The translations under genes and the position numbers were made by a program. From the NCBI GenBank assembly GCA_021200565.1, contig JAJQGJ010000011.1:19542-83541 (forward strand): DNA of 64,000 nucleotides, written 5' to 3'. How positions within the stretch are numbered: the first letter of the stretch is position 1; the number at the start of each line of letters is the position of its first letter. The notes beneath the pieces are model-generated. The model ran no database searches, was not told where the DNA came from, and saw only the letters and a list, made by a program, of their open reading frames with translations. This DNA comes from Oscillospiraceae bacterium (GTDB taxonomy: Bacteria; Bacillota; Clostridia; Oscillospirales; Ruminococcaceae). This document shows positions 50,632 through 59,429 of the stretch, piece after piece.

Positions 50632-51438
50632 CTAAAGACCAATCGGCTCGAAACCGCTATCGGTCAGAATGTACATTTCCTTGAATCCGCATTTTTTAAT
50701 GAGCTCCGTTGCCGCATCAAAGCCGTACAGGAGCTTATTTTTGTCGTGGCAGTCGGACGAAATGATAACCCTGCCATTTTTCTCGCAGATTCTTCTTAAG
50801 CATCTTTCGGACGGGTAGGGAACATCCCGGTATCCTCTCGCCATCGCTCCGGTGTTCACTTCAAACAAAGCATCGGTCTTGAGAAGCTCATCCAGTGCCG
50901 ACATCTCAGCATCAATAAATCTCGGGTTCTCTCTGTCATCCATCTCTGAGAACAGAGTAATCAGATCGAAATGCCCGATAATCTGGCAGTCGGTCATTCT
51001 CTGAACCTTACTTTCAAGCTCAAAATACGCCTCGCAGAGCGAAAGCATATCGCCGTTAAAATACTTCTCGCAGGTGTTCTTAAGCCTATCCCGGGACCAG
51101 TCAACCGCTTCGTACTTCTCGCCAATTTTCAGGTAGTGAACAGAGCCTATCTTATAGTCATATTCGCTTTCAAGCCCCGAAATCTCAGTGAAGCAGTCAC
51201 GCTCCACGCCTAAGTATATCCTGATTCTGCCCTGATACTTCTTTTTAAGAGCCTTGATGCAGTCGATATATCCACGCTCATCCTGCATTCCGTCAACATC
51301 CGGATTTTCTGTGAAGCTGTGCGACGAGAACCCTAGAGAACTCATCCCAAGCCTCAGAGCTTCAGTGACAATCTCCTCCGGCTCGTCCTTACCATCGCAG
51401 AAGGTGCAGTGGGTGTGAAGATTTTGTAGCGGCAACAT
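50632..51438 (-). CDS. hisK: Histidinol-phosphatase, PHP family
   Basis: The 268-residue PHP-domain phosphatase has the metal motifs NLHTHCTFCDG, FSSHSF, GVERD, GSVHYL and SSDCHDKN. It removes phosphate from L-histidinol phosphate, the step before HisD. This is the Bacillus-type enzyme, unrelated to the E. coli HisB N-terminal phosphatase; the HisB here lacks that domain, so this protein completes the pathway. Its ATG overlaps the hisIE stop (TGATG). Confidence 0.92.
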   Translation of the reverse strand: MLPLQNLHTHCTFCDGKDEPEEIVTEALRLGMSSLGFSSHSFTENPDVDGMQDERGYIDCIKALKKKYQGRIRIYLGVERDCFTEISGLESEYDYKIGSVHYLKIGEKYEAVDWSRDRLKNTCEKYFNGDMLSLCEAYFELESKVQRMTDCQIIGHFDLITLFSEMDDRENPRFIDAEMSALDELLKTDALFEVNTGAMARGYRDVPYPSERCLRRICEKNGRVIISSDCHDKNKLLYGFDAATELIKKCGFKEMYILTDSGFEPIGL

Positions 51439-52106
51439 CAGACCATCTTCTCCTGCTTGACCTTTTTGTCGACAACGAGGCTGTCCTTAACATGTCTGCT
51501 CGCAAGTTCATCATGAATATCATCAAGAGTGATGCCCGATTCAGCCATAAGGACGAAGAGATGATAAATAAGGTCGGAAATCTCATAGACGGTCTCTTTT
51601 TTGTCCTCTGCCTTTCCGGCGATAATGACCTCGGTGCATTCCTCGCCGACTTTCTTGAGGATTTTGTCAAGACCCTTTTCGAAGAGATAAGTGGTGTAGG
51701 AACCCTCTTTCGGGGAGTCTTTTCTTCCGGAAATCTGGTCATAAAGCTCAGAATAGCTGAAATCCCGGAGCGATTCCGACTGGTAAACCTTGTCGTTAAA
51801 GCAGCTTTCAGTGCCCATGTGACATGCTGGACCGTCCTTCTCAACTGAAACCAGAAGCGCATCCCTGTCGCAGTCGGCAGTGATACTCACGATGTGCTGA
51901 TAGTTTCCGCTCGTTTCGCCCTTGAGCCAGAGCTCCTGGCGTGAACGTGACCAGAAGCAGGTGAGCCCTTTTTCGATGGAAATCCCGAGGCTCTCACGGT
52001 TCATGTATGCCAGAGTCAGAACCTTGCCGGATTTTGCGTCAACTACAATGGCAGGAATAAGACCCTTTTCGTCAAATTTAAGTTCGTTTATGTCTATATT
52101 AAGCAT
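51438..52106 (-). CDS. hisIE: Phosphoribosyl-AMP cyclohydrolase / phosphoribosyl-ATP diphosphatase
   Basis: The 222-residue protein is a fusion. Residues 1-110 are HisI ([31 protein letters not shown] zinc/metal motif), and residues about 125-210 are HisE, an all-helical MazG-like pyrophosphatase ([11 protein letters not shown]). It performs the second and third steps of histidine synthesis. It is fused as in many bacteria and overlaps the next gene by one base. Confidence 0.96.
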   Translation of the reverse strand: MLNIDINELKFDEKGLIPAIVVDAKSGKVLTLAYMNRESLGISIEKGLTCFWSRSRQELWLKGETSGNYQHIVSITADCDRDALLVSVEKDGPACHMGTESCFNDKVYQSESLRDFSYSELYDQISGRKDSPKEGSYTTYLFEKGLDKILKKVGEECTEVIIAGKAEDKKETVYEISDLIYHLFVLMAESGITLDDIHDELASRHVKDSLVVDKKVKQEKMV

Positions 52107-52114
52107 TTTATCAC

Positions 52115-52873
52115 CTATATTCTCATATTTACGCCGTTTTCCGAAAGATACTTCTTAAGCTCCCTGATTTCAATCGTCCCGAAGTGAAAGACAGAAGCCG
52201 CAAGCCCGGCATCAACCTTGTCAAGCGTTCTGAACAGCTCAAGGAAATCCTCTTTCTTTCCGGCACCGCCCGAAGCGATGACAGGGATACTTACGGCATC
52301 CGAAACAGCCCTGAGCATTTCAATATCAAATCCGTCCTTTACTCCGTCGGTGTCGATAGAATTGAGAACTATTTCGCCAGCGCCAAGGCTTTCGCCATAT
52401 TTCGCCCATTCGACAGCATCGAGCTCGGTTCTCACTCTGTTTCCCTTTGTGAAAACGGTGAAGCCGCTTTCGGTTCTCTTGGCATCGATGCTCAGAACCA
52501 CGCACTGCGAGCCGTAAAGCTCAGCAGCCTGACGGATAAGCTCCGGATTCGCAATAGCTCCCGAGTTGACGCTCACCTTGTCGGCACCGCACTTAAGAGC
52601 CGTGTCGAAATCGTCGATACTGTTGATGCCGCCGCCAACAGTCAGTGGGATAAAGACATTTTCAGCAGTCTTTCTTAGAACGTCCCAGATAAGCCGCCTG
52701 CCGTCGCTCGAAGCTGTGATGTCATAAAAGACAAGCTCGTCAGCACCAGAGCTGGAGTAGAATTCCGCTAGGGAAACCGGATCCGAGACGTCCGAAAGTC
52801 CTTCAAATTTCGTTCCCTTGACAACCCTGCCGTTTTTTACATCCAGGCAGGGGATAATTCTTTTCGTAATCAT
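52115..52873 (-). CDS. hisF: Imidazole glycerol phosphate synthase, cyclase subunit
   Basis: The 252-residue TIM barrel opens with [25 protein letters not shown], the HisF signature with the catalytic aspartate in CLDV. The second catalytic aspartate is in LNSIDTDG, and phosphate loops VGGGI and ASGGAGK are present. It uses ammonia from HisH to form imidazole glycerol phosphate and AICAR. It overlaps the hisA stop by four bases. Confidence 0.97.
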   Translation of the reverse strand: MITKRIIPCLDVKNGRVVKGTKFEGLSDVSDPVSLAEFYSSSGADELVFYDITASSDGRRLIWDVLRKTAENVFIPLTVGGGINSIDDFDTALKCGADKVSVNSGAIANPELIRQAAELYGSQCVVLSIDAKRTESGFTVFTKGNRVRTELDAVEWAKYGESLGAGEIVLNSIDTDGVKDGFDIEMLRAVSDAVSIPVIASGGAGKKEDFLELFRTLDKVDAGLAASVFHFGTIEIRELKKYLSENGVNMRI

Positions 52874-53583
52874 TTTGCCACCTCGATTGCACTCGCAATG
52901 TCGATAAGCCCGGTGTAGTAGGCTTTTCCGATTATAGCTCCCGTAACTCCGGCTTTCTTGAGCGCAGTAATTTCTTCTATCGCCGTCACGCCCCCGGAAG
53001 CCACTATTTCAATATCCGGGAAATCCTTGCAAAGCTTCTCATATAGGGCGATATTCGTGCCCTTAAGAGCACCATCCCTCGAAATGTCTGTACAGATAAC
53101 AGTTTTCACTCCGACTTTTGACATATCGCTCATGAAATCATGAATCATAAGCCCACTGTCCGAAAGCCATCCGGAAATTCTGACGCTCCCGTCAAGAATG
53201 TCTGCGCCAACGGCAATCTTACTGCCGTAAAGTGACACTGCTTTACAAAGAAACTCGCTGTCTGTCACTGCAGCAGTCCCGATAATAACCCGGCTGAGCC
53301 CATGCTCGAGATACTTTTCAACCGTTTCAATCGAGCGGATTCCTCCGCCAACCTCGACAAATATGCCTGTTTTCTCAGCAATTTCGGAGATAATGCCAAG
53401 ATTCGGCGTATCTCCGCTTTTTGCACCGTCAAGATCCACTATATGTAAATACTCGGCGCCGAGCTCCTTGAGCCTCATAGCTGCCTCAACCGGGTCGCCA
53501 TAGTCGGTTTTCTCCGAATAGTCACCATTGTAAAGCCTGACTGCTTTACCCTGAAGTATATCAACTGCGGGAAAAATCTTCAT
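52870..53583 (-). CDS. hisA: ProFAR isomerase (1-(5-phosphoribosyl)-5-amino-imidazole-carboxamide isomerase)
   Basis: The 237-residue TIM barrel opens with IFPAVDILQGKAVRLYNGDYSEKTDYGDP, where the first catalytic aspartate lies in AVDI. The second is in CTDISRDGALKG, and the phosphate loops VGGGIRS and ASGGV are conserved. It catalyses the Amadori rearrangement of ProFAR to PRFAR, the HisF substrate. It lies 12 bases after hisH. Confidence 0.97.
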   Translation of the reverse strand: MKIFPAVDILQGKAVRLYNGDYSEKTDYGDPVEAAMRLKELGAEYLHIVDLDGAKSGDTPNLGIISEIAEKTGIFVEVGGGIRSIETVEKYLEHGLSRVIIGTAAVTDSEFLCKAVSLYGSKIAVGADILDGSVRISGWLSDSGLMIHDFMSDMSKVGVKTVICTDISRDGALKGTNIALYEKLCKDFPDIEIVASGGVTAIEEITALKKAGVTGAIIGKAYYTGLIDIASAIEVAK

Positions 53584-53595
53584 ACCAAAACCTCA

Positions 53596-54219
53596 CTAAC
53601 CAAGCTCACAGAAAGCCTTGAGAATCTTAAGCCCCTTTTCGCCGCTCTTCTCCGGGTGGAACTGGCAACCAAAAACATTATCCTTCCAGACAGTAGCAGT
53701 CACGGTTTTCGAATACTCAGTAACCGCTGCTGTATCAGCTTCGCACTCAGTCGCATAGAAGGAGTGAACGAAGTAGACATGGTCACCCTGCTCACTATAC
53801 TTGAATATCGGGCATTCAGGTTTACGTATTTCAAGAGCATTCCAGCCAATATGAGGAATCTTGAGACCAGGATCGACATAGCCCTTTAGCGGAACCACTT
53901 TTCCGGGTATCAGACCAAGCCCTTTATGAACGCCATACTCATAGCTCTCCTGAAACAGAAGCTGCATCCCAAGGCAGATGCCCATCAGCGGCTTGCCGCA
54001 CGCAACCTCTTCTTTTATAAGCTCCGAAAGCCCTGAATCCCTCAGCTTAGTTGCTGCGCCTTCAAACGCTCCAACGCCGGGGAGGATTAGACGCCTGGCG
54101 CCCTTTATTTTCGCAACATCAGCCGTAATTTCTGCATCTTCGCCGATTTTCCGAAGCCCCATCGACAGGGAAAACAGGTTCCCGACGCCATAGTCGATTA
54201 TAACTGTATTAGCTCCCAC
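53596..54219 (-). CDS. hisH: Imidazole glycerol phosphate synthase, glutamine amidotransferase subunit
   Basis: The 207-residue class I glutaminase has the nucleophile cysteine in MGICLGMQLLF and the His/Glu pair in GCQFHPEKSG. The N-terminal IIDYGVGNLFSL is typical of HisH. It delivers ammonia to HisF. The start follows the hisB stop with no spacing. Confidence 0.97.
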   Translation of the reverse strand: MGANTVIIDYGVGNLFSLSMGLRKIGEDAEITADVAKIKGARRLILPGVGAFEGAATKLRDSGLSELIKEEVACGKPLMGICLGMQLLFQESYEYGVHKGLGLIPGKVVPLKGYVDPGLKIPHIGWNALEIRKPECPIFKYSEQGDHVYFVHSFYATECEADTAAVTEYSKTVTATVWKDNVFGCQFHPEKSGEKGLKILKAFCELG

Positions 54220-54807
54220 TCAGATTACTCCCTTTGTTGACGGCACCGCTCCCATAGCCTTCGGGTCTATAGATACCGCCATTTTAAGACTTTTTGCGAG
54301 GCACTTGAATGTGCACTCGATAATATGGTGGCTGTTTCTGCCGTCAAGCTGCCGGATGTGAAGAGTCAGCCCGGCACTTCTTGAAAGAGCCGCCATGAAC
54401 TCCTCGCAGAGCTCGGTGTCGAAATCTCCGACCTTCTCGGTGGGAATATCAAGCTGACAGCCGAGGTATGCTCTTCCCGAAATGTCGACAGAAGTGAGAA
54501 CCAAAGCCTCATCCATCGGAATCACAGCCCAGCCATAGCGTGTCAAACCAGCCATATCTCCAAGAACTTCCTTGAGAGCCAACCCCAGGCAGATTCCAAT
54601 ATCCTCAACCGTGTGATGATAGTCGACAAGCACGTCGCCTTTACACTTGACTTTCAGGCAAAAACCTGAGTGCTTTGAAAGCAGCGTCAGCATGTGATCC
54701 AAAAATCCGCAGCCGGTGTCGATTTCCGACTCGCCGGGCGCATCCAGGTTAAGATACAGCTTAATATCCGTTTCAGCGGTCTTTCTTTCAATAACAGCCT
54801 CTCTCAT
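54220..54807 (-). CDS. hisB: Imidazoleglycerol-phosphate dehydratase
   Basis: The 195-residue enzyme has the paired metal motifs FLDHML, DYHHTVEDIGICLG and NSHHIIECTFK. This is the monofunctional dehydratase with no histidinol-phosphatase domain. It forms imidazole acetol phosphate. The ATG at 54807 follows GGAGG and overlaps the hisC stop (ATGA). A longer reading to 54855 lies within hisC and is rejected. Confidence 0.96.
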   Translation of the reverse strand: MREAVIERKTAETDIKLYLNLDAPGESEIDTGCGFLDHMLTLLSKHSGFCLKVKCKGDVLVDYHHTVEDIGICLGLALKEVLGDMAGLTRYGWAVIPMDEALVLTSVDISGRAYLGCQLDIPTEKVGDFDTELCEEFMAALSRSAGLTLHIRQLDGRNSHHIIECTFKCLAKSLKMAVSIDPKAMGAVPSTKGVI

Positions 54808-55874
54808 ATACAGCCTCCGTTCAGTATTTTTTCGAGCGCATCTGTTAGCGCACACATATCCTCAGGCGTTCCAATGCTGATTCTCAGCCAGTCGTTGGTT
54901 CTTTCACTGGTAAAATGTCTGACAAGTATTCCAGCTTTACGAAGCTCGTCCGACAGAACACCAGCCGGAATGCCAGGATGCCTGCAAAATACAAAGTTAG
55001 TCTTCGAATCTGTCAGCTCGAAGCCGAGACTCTTGAGCTTTTCAGCCGTTCGGTCTCTCGTTTCCGAAACAAGCTGGCAGTTATTTTTATAGTACTGCAT
55101 GTCCTCAATAGCCGCACAGCCAGCCACAAGTGCCGACCTGTTGACCGAATAGGGATTAAGAGTATACTTGAGCGTCTCAAGCTCTATGATTCTATTCTCG
55201 TTCGCAATCGCATACCCAAGCCGTGCTCCAGCAAGCGACATCGACTTCGAATATGTCCTTGAAACGATGAGATTCGGATATTGCTTGACCAGCCCGACGC
55301 AGCTTTCAGCGCCGAATTCAACATAGGCTTCATCAATAAGTACTATGCAATCTGGACTTTCCTTGCAGATTCTCTCAATCTTGTCGACACTGATGGCTAT
55401 TCCCGTCGGAGCATTCGGATTCGCAATCACGATCAGCCCGGAATCTAATCCGCAATACTTCTCAATATCGACTGTAAAGTCATCCTCAAGTGCAAAGTGA
55501 TTCGCCTTTACTCCGAATAGTCCACTCAGAACGTCATAGAAGCCATAGGTTACGTCTGGATAGTAAGCCGGCTTCTCATCATGTGCATAAGCCATGAAGC
55601 TGAGGCTTAAGACCTCGTCAGAGCCGTTTGTCGGAAGAATGTTTTCCGGCTTTAGCTTAAGGCTTTCTGCCAGTGCAGCTTTTAGATCCCTGCAAGCAGG
55701 ATCGGGGTAGAGCTGTAAGCTTTTAGCAGAATCTTTAACCGCTTTTATAACCGCTTCCGACGGCGGATAGGGCGATTCGTTAGTGTTGAGCTTAATGTAT
55801 TTCTTGTCCCTCGGCTGCTCGCCGGGAACATAGGGCTCAACATCCTTGTATTTAGATATAAGAAAGCTATTCAT
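54804..55874 (-). CDS. hisC: Histidinol-phosphate aminotransferase
   Basis: The 356-residue fold-type I PLP enzyme has KLNTNESPYPPS near the start, PNAPTGI, LIDEAYVEF and the Schiff-base lysine in SRTYSKSMSLAGARLGY. It transfers an amino group from glutamate to imidazole acetol phosphate. It lies 11 bases after hisD and overlaps hisB by four. Confidence 0.96.
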   Translation of the reverse strand: MNSFLISKYKDVEPYVPGEQPRDKKYIKLNTNESPYPPSEAVIKAVKDSAKSLQLYPDPACRDLKAALAESLKLKPENILPTNGSDEVLSLSFMAYAHDEKPAYYPDVTYGFYDVLSGLFGVKANHFALEDDFTVDIEKYCGLDSGLIVIANPNAPTGIAISVDKIERICKESPDCIVLIDEAYVEFGAESCVGLVKQYPNLIVSRTYSKSMSLAGARLGYAIANENRIIELETLKYTLNPYSVNRSALVAGCAAIEDMQYYKNNCQLVSETRDRTAEKLKSLGFELTDSKTNFVFCRHPGIPAGVLSDELRKAGILVRHFTSERTNDWLRISIGTPEDMCALTDALEKILNGGCI

Positions 55875-55885
55875 GTTAACTCCCG

Positions 55886-57163
55886 TCAGACTTCTTCAAA
55901 TCTTATAGTAGCACTCTTTGCGTGTGCCTGCAAGCCCTCTTTTTCGGCAAAGTAGGCGACGTCTCCATAGACTTTCTCAAAAGCCTCTTTCGTGTAGTAT
56001 GTAAACTGCGATTTCTTCACAAAGTCGTCAACCGACAGAGGTGAAGAGAACCTCGCCGAGCCGTTGGTGGGAAGCGTGTGGTTCGCACCACTCAGGTAGT
56101 CACCAAGTGCCTCCGGACAATATCTTCCCATGAAAATTGAGCCGGCATTTTTGACCTTGTCCAGAACATCAAACGGATTGTCGAGGCAGAGCTCAATATG
56201 CTCAGGAGCTATCAGGTTCGCAACCTCTATTGCCTCGGAAATATCTTTCGTCACTATGATTTTTCCGTTTATCTCAATGGAAGCTCTTGCAATCTCTTCT
56301 CTCGGGAGCATTGAAAGCTGGACTTCTATTTCAGCCTGAACCGCTTCGGCAAGCGCTCTCGAATCGGTGACCAGAACTGCACTTGCAAGCTTGTCATGCT
56401 CAGCTTGTGAGAGCAAATCAGCAGCAACAAACCTGGGATTACTCTTTTCGTCAGCAACAACCAGAATGTCGCTCGGACCTGCTATCATGTCGATGGCGAC
56501 TTCGCCGTAGACCTGCCTTTTCGCCTCTGCCACAAATGCGTTTCCGGGACCGACAATCTTGTCGACTCTCGGAATTGATTCGGTTCCATACGCCAGAGCT
56601 GCAACAGCCTGAGCACCGCCGATTTTATATATCCTGTCAATACCGGCTATTTTGGCAGCAGCAAGAATGTATCTGTTTATTTCGCCATCCTTGGATGGGG
56701 GAGTGACCATGACGATTTCGCCACAGCCTGCAAGCTTCGCAGGAACAGCGTCCATAAGAACCGTAGACGGATAAGCAGCCGTTCCGCCGGGAACATACAA
56801 ACCGACCCTTGCAAAAGGTATAATCTTCTGCCCGCAGACGATTCCGTCCTTTTCGGAGACAACAAATGAGCTTCTCATCTGGTGCTTGTGGAAGTCCCGG
56901 ATATTCTCAGCGGCTTCATTAAGAATCCTGACGAATTCCGGCTCAACTGATGCATATGCAGCCTCAATCTCTTCTTCCGTTACCTTGAAATCACTCAGCT
57001 CAACCTTGTCGAACTTGAGCGAATATTCTTTCAGAGCCTTGTCGCCGTTAGCTCTTACATTCGCAATAATCTCCGAAACAGTTTCAGCAACCGACTGCGC
57101 ATCCACCGGCTTTTTGAAAATTTCAGATGCGTTGTCATCTGTGTAATTATAAATCTTCATCAT
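55886..57163 (-). CDS. hisD: Histidinol dehydrogenase
   Basis: The 425-residue protein oxidises histidinol to histidine in two NAD-dependent steps. Family motifs seen are GLYVPGGTAAYPSTVLM, IAGPSDILVVAD, DLLSQAEHD, LIAPEHIEL (catalytic Glu/His) and DYLSGANHTLPT. It starts with two ATG codons in tandem (57163 and 57160); the first is chosen, 10 bases after AGAGG. Eight bases separate it from hisG. Confidence 0.97.
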   Translation of the reverse strand: MMKIYNYTDDNASEIFKKPVDAQSVAETVSEIIANVRANGDKALKEYSLKFDKVELSDFKVTEEEIEAAYASVEPEFVRILNEAAENIRDFHKHQMRSSFVVSEKDGIVCGQKIIPFARVGLYVPGGTAAYPSTVLMDAVPAKLAGCGEIVMVTPPSKDGEINRYILAAAKIAGIDRIYKIGGAQAVAALAYGTESIPRVDKIVGPGNAFVAEAKRQVYGEVAIDMIAGPSDILVVADEKSNPRFVAADLLSQAEHDKLASAVLVTDSRALAEAVQAEIEVQLSMLPREEIARASIEINGKIIVTKDISEAIEVANLIAPEHIELCLDNPFDVLDKVKNAGSIFMGRYCPEALGDYLSGANHTLPTNGSARFSSPLSVDDFVKKSQFTYYTKEAFEKVYGDVAYFAEKEGLQAHAKSATIRFEEV

Positions 57164-57171
57164 AATTTTGT

Positions 57172-57804
57172 CTACCTCTTTGCTGCGATAATTTCTGAAA
57201 TTTTTGAGACGATCTCCGAAATTTCTGTACGTCTGAATTTTGCGGACGATTTATTCAGGATAAGCCTGGCGGAGATTTCGAAAATAGTCTCGAAAACCTC
57301 GAGGTCGTTTTCACGGAGGGTGTCTCCCGTTTCGACGATGTCGACAATAACGTCAGACAGCCCTAAGATTGGCGCCAGCTCTATTGAACCGTTCAGCTTT
57401 ATAACGTCGATTCTCCTCGACTGCCTCTCATAGTATTCGGAAGCTATGCTAGGGAACTTGGTTGCAACACTCAGAGTCCTGTTCGGATTGTCCCTGAAAT
57501 CCTTTTTAGCCGCAACGCACATCCTGCATTTTCCCATTTCAAGGTCCAAAACCTCGTAAACATCCGGATTCGATTCCATGAGAATGTCTTTTCCGACAAT
57601 TCCGATGTCCGCTGCGCCTCGTTCAACGTAGATTGCAACGTCTGATGGCTTCACCCAGAAGAACCTGACTCCCGATTCAGGCAGCTCCAAAACGAGCTTG
57701 CGGGAGCTGAACCCGATGTCACCGTCCGGAATAATTCCGGCATCCTGAAATAACTTTATTGCCTTTTCGCCCAGGCGTCCCTTGGGCAGTGCTATGCTTA
57801 TCAT
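57172..57804 (-). CDS. hisG: ATP phosphoribosyltransferase, short form
   Basis: The 210-residue enzyme is the short HisG lacking the C-terminal regulatory ACT-like domain. It needs HisZ for activity and for feedback by histidine. Motifs are ALPKGRLGEKAIKL, GIVGKDIL and the PRPP loop DIVETGDTLREN. It catalyses the committed step (ATP plus PRPP). It overlaps hisZ by four bases, matching the hetero-octamer partnership. Confidence 0.97.
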   Translation of the reverse strand: MISIALPKGRLGEKAIKLFQDAGIIPDGDIGFSSRKLVLELPESGVRFFWVKPSDVAIYVERGAADIGIVGKDILMESNPDVYEVLDLEMGKCRMCVAAKKDFRDNPNRTLSVATKFPSIASEYYERQSRRIDVIKLNGSIELAPILGLSDVIVDIVETGDTLRENDLEVFETIFEISARLILNKSSAKFRRTEISEIVSKISEIIAAKR

Positions 57805-58913
57805 ATAATATCCCTCGAAGTCCCGTTAAACTTTACTATTCTGCCAAAGCGTGCTCTCTTCGGAAGCTCATTCAAAACCCTGACCCGAAGCCTGCCCTCT
57901 GACAGCTTGCCCGCCATCTTCGCAACCTCTGCGGCGTCGTCATCAGCTGAATACAAAAGCGCAATGTCTGCATCCAGGCTGTCAGGCTCGTCAAGAATCC
58001 TTTCAAGAGACTCAACATTTAGAGCGAACCCGATAGCGCTCTTATTCTTGCCGATTCGTCTGAGAAGCGGATCATATCTTCCGCCGCTAAGAACCTTTTC
58101 GGGGATTCCCTCAATAAAGCCCTGGAAAACGATTCCGTTGTAGTAGCTCATGTCCTGAACCACCGAGAAATCAAGCCTCAGGCTTTCAAATATATCACTT
58201 TCCCTGAGCGCTCCAGCAACCATTTCAAGCTCCCGAAGTCCATCCTCAGCAGGAGTATTCGAGCAAATATCTCTGAGAGAGGGGAGAACCTCATCCGGCG
58301 AGCCTGATATTTCCGCAAGTTCGAGAAGCTTGTCTTTAGCATTATCATCGGCAGAGATTTCCAAAAGTAAATCCGCAATTCCGTGGAGATTCTTCGAGGC
58401 GATAAGCCGGGTGAGCTCTTTTCGCTGCGACTCAGAAGCAGGGAGATTGTCTATAAGCCCGGTAACGATTCCCATATGCGAAATGTCAAGTATGTACTTC
58501 CTTCCGAACAGTCCGAGGCTTTCCGCTGCAAGGCTCACAACCTCGCGAGTATTGTATAAGTCGATATTTCCGATGCACTCGAGCCCCGACTGTAAAATCT
58601 CTTTCAGCCGGTGCGAATCGTGCGAGACACGGCAGACGTTCTCGTCATAATAGAGCTTTTCGGTGACGCCGTCCTCTTCAGTCCTTGAACGGATAATTGA
58701 CATCGTCACATCCGGCTTGAGAGCCATAAGCCTGCCCTCAGTGTCGGTGAACGTGATGACCGCTTCACCGCCCAAGAAGTCCTTATTCTGCGCATATATA
58801 TCATATTCCTCAAAGCCGTTCATCTTGTAGCCCTGATAGCCTCTGCTTTCGTAGAGGGAACGGAGCCTGAGGACCGCTTCTTCGTCTTTTCTGAGTGCGT
58901 TTGTAGCAATCAC
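57801..58913 (-). CDS. hisZ: ATP phosphoribosyltransferase regulatory subunit
   Basis: The 370-residue protein resembles histidyl-tRNA synthetase but is shorter and lacks the anticodon-binding domain. Motifs include LKPDVTMSIIRS (motif 2-like) and VLSGGRYDPLLRRIGKNKSAIGFAL. In bacteria with short HisG it is the regulatory partner. It overlaps hisR by four bases and hisG by four, in a tightly packed operon. Confidence 0.94.
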   Translation of the reverse strand: MIATNALRKDEEAVLRLRSLYESRGYQGYKMNGFEEYDIYAQNKDFLGGEAVITFTDTEGRLMALKPDVTMSIIRSRTEEDGVTEKLYYDENVCRVSHDSHRLKEILQSGLECIGNIDLYNTREVVSLAAESLGLFGRKYILDISHMGIVTGLIDNLPASESQRKELTRLIASKNLHGIADLLLEISADDNAKDKLLELAEISGSPDEVLPSLRDICSNTPAEDGLRELEMVAGALRESDIFESLRLDFSVVQDMSYYNGIVFQGFIEGIPEKVLSGGRYDPLLRRIGKNKSAIGFALNVESLERILDEPDSLDADIALLYSADDDAAEVAKMAGKLSEGRLRVRVLNELPKRARFGRIVKFNGTSRDII

Positions 58914-59200
58914 TCGTTTTTCATCCTTTCGATTACCGTTTTGTATCCGTTCTCGCCGTAGGTAAGGCTGCGGTTGACCCGGCTTATCGTAGTTGTACTT
59001 GCGCCGGTGCTGCTGGCGATGTCCGAATAGACAAGACCTTTGTCAAGCAGCCTCGCAACCTCAAACCGCTGGCTCATCTCCCTGAGCTCCTTGACGGTGC
59101 AGAGATCGTTGAAAAAGTGCTCGCACTCGTCAATGCTTTCGAGCTTGAGTATTGCTTCAAACAGCTTGGCTGTGTTTTCTTCATAGGTAGCCATACGCAT
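58910..59200 (-). CDS. TrpR-like transcription regulator YerC/HisR
   Basis: The 96-residue protein matches the YerC/YecD TrpR-related family: FFNDLCTVKELREMSQRFEVARLLDKGLVYSDIASSTGASTTTISRVNRSLTYG (a TrpR-type helix-turn-helix). Members linked to histidine operons have been proposed as the histidine repressor HisR. It is the first gene of the his operon, and its promoter is covered by a palindrome with TrpR-like half-sites. Start is ATG 59200 (four bases after GGAG) or ATG 59194. Confidence 0.9.
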   Translation of the reverse strand: MRMATYEENTAKLFEAILKLESIDECEHFFNDLCTVKELREMSQRFEVARLLDKGLVYSDIASSTGASTTTISRVNRSLTYGENGYKTVIERMKNE

Positions 59201-59207
59201 TATTCTC

Positions 59208-59255
59208 CTTTAGTTACTGTGTTATCATGTTACCACAGCAGCGTACTAAAGTCAA
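59208..59255 (-). promoter_or_regulatory. his operon promoter with overlapping TrpR-like operator
   Basis: Read leftward, TTGACT (59250-59255) and TAACAT (59227-59232) are spaced by 17 bases. Over this lie nested inverted repeats: CTTTAGT (59208-59214) with ACTAAAG (59245-59251), and CTGTG (59217-59221) with CACAG (59234-59238). The outer half-sites extend to GTACTAAAG, close to the E. coli trp-operator half-site GTACTAG. A repressor here would block RNA polymerase. There is no T-box or leader-peptide attenuator in the short leader. Confidence 0.6.
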
Positions 59256-59363
59256 GTGGTATTTTCACCGAAATTCTTTTGAGATTCACTATGCGATTTG
59301 TGCTGAAAGCGTTATATTTATTCAAAACCGTCGGAAACTCCACCACTTCGACCAATTCGGGTA

Positions 59364-59393
59364 TTGACATAAGCATTCAGATTGTGATATTAT
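59364..59393 (+). promoter_or_regulatory. Promoter of the zinc-ribbon membrane protein gene
   Basis: TTGACA (59364-59369) and TATTAT (59388-59393) are spaced by 18 bases. The leader is short and carries TTAGGAGGG before the gene. Confidence 0.65.
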
Positions 59394-59429
59394 TAGAAAA
59401 ACCGATTTATTATCTTAGGAGGGAATATA

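Noticed and set aside
59201..59260. T-box or leader-peptide attenuator for the his operon
   Set aside because: The leader is too short, has no T-box sequence and no histidine-rich leader peptide.
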